Source: Gammaproteobacteria bacterium (GTDB lineage: Bacteria; Pseudomonadota; Gammaproteobacteria; SZUA-152). From it: DNA of 18,850 nucleotides. Under the pieces are notes generated by a model. That model saw only the letters and a program-made list of their open reading frames with translations. It did no database searches and was not told where the DNA came from. This document shows positions 15,077 to 18,850 of this stretch, piece by piece. The position numbers were made by a program, and so were the translations under genes. Numbering within the stretch: position 1 is the first letter of the stretch; each line of letters begins with the position of its first letter. The DNA lies in assembly GCA_003229995.1 (NCBI GenBank), contig QIGJ01000018.1, positions 1 to 18,850 on the forward strand, in the 5' to 3' direction.

Positions 15077-15363
15077 AGAACCAAGATTTTTAACTTTTTA
15101 AAAAAGTTGGGTATAAATGCTGAGTAATATCAGTTGTTTTCTCTTTTTTTTATAACAATAAAAAGAGGATAAAATAAAATAACGGGTTTTTGCTTATTAT
15201 TGTTTCTGTATATGTGGTATTGAAATGTTTATTTTAAGTCGATACCATCGGTGTCAGTTGGCACCAGAGTTGGTGCAGATTCATCCACTTTCTCGTGCGC
15301 ATTGCCAGATAAATGTAGCGAAAGAAAACGGATATTTTCGCTCATGATTTGGAGATGTATTTT
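15077..15363. other. AT-rich leader region of the multicopper oxidase gene
   Basis: Contains the inverted repeat GCACCA-GAGT-TGGTGC at 15261-15276, a possible operator. The overlapping TTGGCACCAGAGTTGGTG resembles a -24/-12 promoter, but the invariant -12 GC is GG. The rest is AT-rich without a gene. GGAG at 15351-15354 is the ribosome binding site of the next gene. Confidence 0.4.
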
Positions 15364-17457
15364 ATGCGCCATAGTATTGTAATAAGAATTTTTTCAATAG
15401 CGACCTGTCTTGCTGTTTTAATGGTTTTATCCAGCTGTAGTGACGATGGTTCTGTCAGTGATACCTCTAACGAGAAACCCATAGCGAGGATTTCACCCAG
15501 CGCTGAACAGTTTGTTCAGGTTGGAGATAGTATTAATTTTATTGGGAACAGCAGTAGTGACCCTGATGGAAATAACCCGCTGAGTTACCAATGGACGTTT
15601 TCCGGTGCCGCGACGTCAATCCAACAGTCAATTGACAGTAACACTGGGACAGTATTGTTTACCGAAGTCGGCACGGTTACCGTAAATCTGGTGGTAACAG
15701 ATAGCTTAGGGCTGACATCGAATGCCAAGGTTATTACTATTAATGTTGTCGCAGCTAACGGCAATCAGGCACCTACCGGATCAATCAGCCATGATAACGG
15801 CAACGACAGTGTTGGCAGTACCGGTAGTTTCAGCATTGCGGCAGGCAGCAGTGTAGTATTTGCCAGTACAGTCACCGATCCAGAAAATAATCCAATAAGT
15901 TATGCATGGGATTTCCAGGGCGGGACTCCGGTGACATCAAGTAGCAGTAGCTCAGTCACCGTCAATTATCCAAATACAGGTACGTTTTCCGTATCGCTGG
16001 TCATTCGTGATGATAATGCCAACACGGTAACGATTCCTACAACACCCCTGATGGTTACGGTGATCGCAGACCTTCCAGTGTTTAAACATCTGCCGGTATT
16101 AGTGCCGACGATGGTTAGTGGTGTGGCGACTTATACTTTAAATGCCCAGGAAAACGTTAATGTTATGGTTGAGACACCAGACGGAAGCTGGACAACGCCG
16201 ATGATGCGTTACAATGAATTGCAACTTGCACCGGTTATTGTTGCCAAGCGTGGTGATACCATCGAAGTGAATGTTAACAATAATTTGACTGCCAGCAATG
16301 AGGATACAACCGTACACTGGCATGGATTCAAGATTCCAGGCTCTCAGGATGGTGGACCGGATATCCCTATTGCTCCGGGTAATTCAAAAACCTATCGTTT
16401 TACTCTCGCGCAACCAGCGGCCTCCCTTTGGTTTCACCCTCATGCCCATGGCACAACAGCGACACAGGTCTATAAAGGTTTGGTGGGTGCTTTCATTCTT
16501 ACCGATGATATTACTGATGCTCTGGAAACCAACAATGAACTACCTTCGGGTGAATATGATGTTGCCCTGTTAATTCAAGATCGTCAATTTACGGCGGATT
16601 CTACAGCTACCGGTGTACGTAATCTTGTCTATGAGTTCGGTATGGCAGGGGTGTTGGGTGATCGTATATTGGTTAATGGTGTTGAGATGCCTGCTCTGGG
16701 AGTCGCGACAAGCCAGTACCGGTTTAGATTATATAATGCTTCCAACGCACGTACTTATAATTTTGCTCTGGATAACGGCGCTGATTTTTATGTGGTTGGC
16801 AGTGATGGTGGACTTTTGAATACACCCGTACGCACGGATCAAATTATGCTGGGTGCAGGTGAACGCGCTGAAATTGTGGTAGATTTTCGTTCTTTTTTAA
16901 ACCAGCAGGTCAAATTAGTCCGCCGTGCATCTAATGGTGAAACTTTTGATGTGATGCGCTTTGATGTGAACAGAGAGGTGATCGATCCGGTGGTTTTGTA
17001 CACCAGTTTACCTGCCAACGCAGAGATTAATACTCGGTTAACAGAAGCTCAAGCGAATGTTACCCGGGATTTTGTGATGAGTATGGGGTTGGTTTCTGGT
17101 CGTATGGCACCTTTGATCAATGAAATGACTTTCGATATAAATCGTGTTGATGAGACTGTTGCTTCAGGTGCCATTGAAATCTGGAATATTCAAAACACCT
17201 CGATGATGGAGCATCCATTCCATGCCCATGCGATACAATGGCAGGTGCTTGATCGTGGACCGATAGGAGGGACACTTTCACCAGCCAGCGGGGTTGAGCT
17301 TGGTTGGAAAGACACGGTGCTTGTGCAACCTGGTGAAATGGTCCGGTTTATTGGTCAATTTGACCCGGTTATAAACAATGGACTGTATATGTATCACTGC
17401 CATATTCTGGAGCATGAAGATGCTGGTATGATGGGAACCTTTGAAGTGTTGCCATAA
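15364..17457 (+). CDS. Multicopper oxidase lipoprotein with two N-terminal PKD domains
   Basis: A 697-residue envelope protein. Residues 1-25 are a lipoprotein signal with lipobox LSSC (Cys25), and Ser at +2 suggests the outer membrane. Two PKD-like beta domains follow, at about 38-128 (SSSDPDGNNPLSYQWTFSG) and 135-235 (DPENNPISYAWDFQGG). The rest is a laccase/CueO-type oxidase with all four copper motifs: HWHG at 318, HPHAHG at 358, HPFHAH at 617 and HCHILEHEDAGM at 678-689. Cys679, the following His and Met689 form the type 1 site. It would oxidise Cu(I), other metals or phenolics using O2; no Met-rich insert like that of CueO is evident. The start is placed at 15364, where GGAG lies 9 bases upstream; an upstream in-frame TTG (15349) and ATG (15355) overlap that site. 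A PKD fusion to a multicopper oxidase is uncommon. Confidence 0.92.
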   Translation: MRHSIVIRIFSIATCLAVLMVLSSCSDDGSVSDTSNEKPIARISPSAEQFVQVGDSINFIGNSSSDPDGNNPLSYQWTFSGAATSIQQSIDSNTGTVLFTEVGTVTVNLVVTDSLGLTSNAKVITINVVAANGNQAPTGSISHDNGNDSVGSTGSFSIAAGSSVVFASTVTDPENNPISYAWDFQGGTPVTSSSSSSVTVNYPNTGTFSVSLVIRDDNANTVTIPTTPLMVTVIADLPVFKHLPVLVPTMVSGVATYTLNAQENVNVMVETPDGSWTTPMMRYNELQLAPVIVAKRGDTIEVNVNNNLTASNEDTTVHWHGFKIPGSQDGGPDIPIAPGNSKTYRFTLAQPAASLWFHPHAHGTTATQVYKGLVGAFILTDDITDALETNNELPSGEYDVALLIQDRQFTADSTATGVRNLVYEFGMAGVLGDRILVNGVEMPALGVATSQYRFRLYNASNARTYNFALDNGADFYVVGSDGGLLNTPVRTDQIMLGAGERAEIVVDFRSFLNQQVKLVRRASNGETFDVMRFDVNREVIDPVVLYTSLPANAEINTRLTEAQANVTRDFVMSMGLVSGRMAPLINEMTFDINRVDETVASGAIEIWNIQNTSMMEHPFHAHAIQWQVLDRGPIGGTLSPASGVELGWKDTVLVQPGEMVRFIGQFDPVINNGLYMYHCHILEHEDAGMMGTFEVLP

Positions 17458-17477
17458 TGTAAAATATGGATTAGATA

Positions 17478-17515
17478 CTTAGGAATGGGCACGTAATAAC
17501 TTCCCTGTTTGGCAT
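17478..17515 (+). repeat. R3 repeat, solitary terminal end (copy 3)
   Basis: TTAGGAATGGGCACGTAATA, ACTTCCCTGTTTGGCAT matches the left end of the complete R3 at 8356. Nothing of the interior or the other end is present. Confidence 0.7.
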
Positions 17516-17565
17516 TTGTTGGAACAGAGTATTCCTTGATTACGAATCATTGCGTCATAGGTTCC

Positions 17566-17646
17566 AACGCAAAGGCGCAAAGATACAGAGAACGCAAAGT
17601 GTAATGAACAAAAAATATAAAAATCTCAACTTCGCGCCTTTGCGTT
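17566..17646. repeat. R5 inverted repeat (AACGCAAAGGCGC)
   Basis: AACGCAAAGGCGC at 17566-17578 is repeated exactly in inverse orientation at 17634-17646, with a partial third AACGCAAAG at 17591-17599. This kind of AACGCAAAGGCGCAAAG repeat is scattered through many bacterial genomes. It lies between two converging genes and could act as a bidirectional transcription stop, although no proper T tract follows. 17647-17799 holds nothing assignable. Confidence 0.65.
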
Positions 17647-17799
17647 AGATTTTCATTTATTTACAAACTTCTAATTCACATTAAAAATTGAAAACAAAAA
17701 ATGTGTACAGAAAATATGCGGTGTTGTTAACAAAAATTATTGACGATATTTTTCCCGGGAGGGGAACTGGTTTTTTTTAGCGAAAACAATCACAGCAAG

Positions 17800-18204
17800 T
17801 CAGGTATCCTGACTTTTTTCTATACCTTCAATAATGGGGCAGCCTTCTTCACTACCCGTACACAGATTCACCAACAGAGTGAGTTCGTTACGCAGGATGG
17901 TAAGGTCTTGTAAATGGGTTTCAATTTCTGCCAGTTTACGATGACTCAACTCGCGTACTTCTGTACGCGCGTGTTGTGGGTCTTCACGCATTTGCAGCAG
18001 GTCTTTTATTTCTGTCAGGGTAAAATTCATTTTCTGTGCGCGCTGGATGAATTTGAGGCGCGAAATATCTTTATCGTTGTAGACACGAATTCCCGATGCC
18101 GTACGGCTGATATTTTGTAACAGGCCAATTTTTTCATAATAGCGCAAAGTGTCGGCAGTGAGCCCGAGCCGTTTGCTAATATCACCGATACGGTAGTCAC
18201 TCAT
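17800..18204 (-). CDS. MerR family transcriptional regulator, metal-sensor type
   Basis: A 134-residue DNA-binding protein. The N-terminal winged helix (YRIGDISKRLGLTADTLRYY then EKIGLL) is typical of MerR regulators, which distort the spacer of target promoters. A dimerisation helix follows (residues about 75-108, KLAEIETHLQDLTILRNEL), then a C-terminal CTGSEEGCPI loop with two Cys separated by six residues, comparable to the metal-binding loop of CueR/ZntR/HMR regulators. At the position of CueR Ser77 / ZntR Cys79 I align Arg or Thr, so metal preference is unclear and a +1 ion or non-metal signal cannot be excluded. AGGAG precedes the ATG, which overlaps the stop of the thioredoxin-fold gene by 4 bases (ATGA). 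No MerR operator is recognised in the window. The target may be its own operon upstream of 18850. Confidence 0.9.
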   Translation of the reverse strand: MSDYRIGDISKRLGLTADTLRYYEKIGLLQNISRTASGIRVYNDKDISRLKFIQRAQKMNFTLTEIKDLLQMREDPQHARTEVRELSHRKLAEIETHLQDLTILRNELTLLVNLCTGSEEGCPIIEGIEKSQDT

Positions 18205-18494
18205 GATTTCTCCTGATTCGTCGGTATTTGTTGTGAGAGAATCGCTCTGCGTAACGCCTCTGTGCGGGGCATTGTTGTAAACACCAGTACGCCGTTAATA
18301 ACGATGCCGGGTGTCGCACGAATACCCAGCTCAACCGCATAATCCAGTTCGTCCACAATATTCACCCGACGCAGATTTATGGACTCATCAGCCAGTTCCG
18401 TTAATACCGCTTTTACCTGTTGAAATGCCTTGCCACATTTATTGCAGCCGGGTACGGAGAATATCTCTATCGTAATAGTGGTATTGTCGGGCAT
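18201..18494 (-). CDS. Small thioredoxin-fold protein with CxxC (Thioredoxin_3-like)
   Basis: A 97-residue cytoplasmic protein beginning MPDNTTITIEIFSVPGCNKC. The CNKC motif at about residues 17-20 sits after the first beta strand, and the cis-Pro loop ATPGIVINGVLVF is preserved. This pattern resembles the compact TM0996/MTH895 group of thioredoxin-like proteins, which act as disulfide or metal-thiol handling partners. An alternative start at 18518 would overlap the NHL gene by 19 bases; 18494 leaves a 5-base gap and aligns with the family N terminus. Its stop overlaps the merR start, so the three genes form one transcription unit. A role in metal or redox sensing alongside the MerR regulator is inferred from this arrangement. 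Confidence 0.85.
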   Translation of the reverse strand: MPDNTTITIEIFSVPGCNKCGKAFQQVKAVLTELADESINLRRVNIVDELDYAVELGIRATPGIVINGVLVFTTMPRTEALRRAILSQQIPTNQEKS

Positions 18495-18499
18495 TGGAT

Positions 18500-18850
18500 T
18501 TATTTTCCAGGACGCCATTTTTGTATTTGATGATTGGCGTAGTCTGCCACGAATACACTGCCATCGTCAGTCTCTGCGACCGCAATACTGGTATGTGTTG
18601 GTCCGGTGCTTTTGATGCCGAAGGCAGTAAGAAATACACCGTCCTGGGTAAATTTTTGCACTCGGTCATTATAAAAATCAGCAACAAACACATTACCGCT
18701 GGGCCCAACCGATATTCCGGTAATGGTGGTAAACCAGCCATTGAATGAGCCAAAAATATTCATCGCAAAAGGGCCGCCCCATTTATTGAGTAATTGCCCG
18801 TTGGACCCGATGACCAATACCCGGTCATTGTAGCCATCGGCAATAAACAG
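18500..18850 (-). CDS. NHL-repeat beta-propeller protein, C-terminal part, runs off the window
   Basis: The last 116 residues are visible, open to the window edge. At least three NHL blades can be read: LFIADGYNDRVLVI, VFVADFYNDRVQKF with TQDGVFLTAFG, and VFVADYANHQIQKW, ending RPGK. Such propellers bind proteins or carbohydrates, or act as peptidylglycine-lyase-like scaffolds; no catalytic function is visible here. The N terminus, including any signal peptide, lies beyond 18850. It is the first visible gene of the operon with the thioredoxin-fold protein and MerR. Confidence 0.85.
   Translation of the reverse strand: MFIADGYNDRVLVIGSNGQLLNKWGGPFAMNIFGSFNGWFTTITGISVGPSGNVFVADFYNDRVQKFTQDGVFLTAFGIKSTGPTHTSIAVAETDDGSVFVADYANHQIQKWRPGK

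Noticed and set aside
15258..15276. A fifth sigma-54 promoter before the multicopper oxidase
   Set aside because: The invariant -12 GC is GG, and the sequence is explained equally well as the GCACCA / TGGTGC inverted repeat.
17566..17646. A CRISPR-like array of AACGCAAAGGCGC units
   Set aside because: There are only two full units, in opposite orientation, with no regular spacers. It is an inverted repeat.

Overview
The window reads as chromosome of a gammaproteobacterium with moderate GC content. The indicators are an E. coli-sized PurB of 455 residues, a RoxA/YcfD-type ribosomal oxygenase beside it, a PEP-CTERM protein, several sigma-54 (-24/-12) promoters, and many short interspersed repeats of the kind seen in environmental Gammaproteobacteria. 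The genus cannot be fixed from the sequence alone.

Layout. 1-1979 (minus): a CPA2 cation/proton antiporter followed by the start of a universal stress protein. 2170-3338: a palindromic repeat, an AT-rich LysE-type exporter, a relic of a group II intron 3' end and a second repeat family. 3347-3531 (minus): a possible complete mini-transcription unit, with a sigma-54-like promoter, a 43-residue ORF and an intrinsic terminator. 3698-5005: a secreted beta-helix protein. 5006-8600: a repeat-rich accessory region with two sigma-54-driven genes, a small membrane protein and a PEP-CTERM protein. 8624-12940 (minus): a higher-GC housekeeping block of purB, then roxA, a GNAT acetyltransferase and a small secreted protein. 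The purB-roxA gap appears to encode two tandem sibling small RNAs. 13215-14501: an outer-membrane TraF_2-like protein. 14612-15076: more repeats, including a 92-bp tandem duplication. 15364-17457: a PKD-containing multicopper oxidase lipoprotein. 17800-18850 (minus): an operon of NHL-repeat protein, small CxxC thioredoxin-fold protein and MerR regulator.

The main discovery candidates are the two sibling sRNAs at 11114-11206 and 11305-11389. Each has a 5' stem-loop displaying an anti-Shine-Dalgarno C-rich loop (CCUCCCUCCC type), a C-rich linker and a strong terminator. The upstream one starts exactly where a near-perfect sigma-54 promoter predicts. Together with the -24/-12 promoters of the PEP-CTERM gene, the small membrane protein and possibly the 43-residue ORF, this suggests a local RpoN regulon that may connect envelope or exopolysaccharide-linked functions with post-transcriptional control. 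No transcript data are available here, so the RNAs and promoters are predictions from sequence.

At least four families of MITE-like or palindromic repeats are interspersed and partly joined into composite units. They fill most of the non-coding DNA outside the purB-roxA block.
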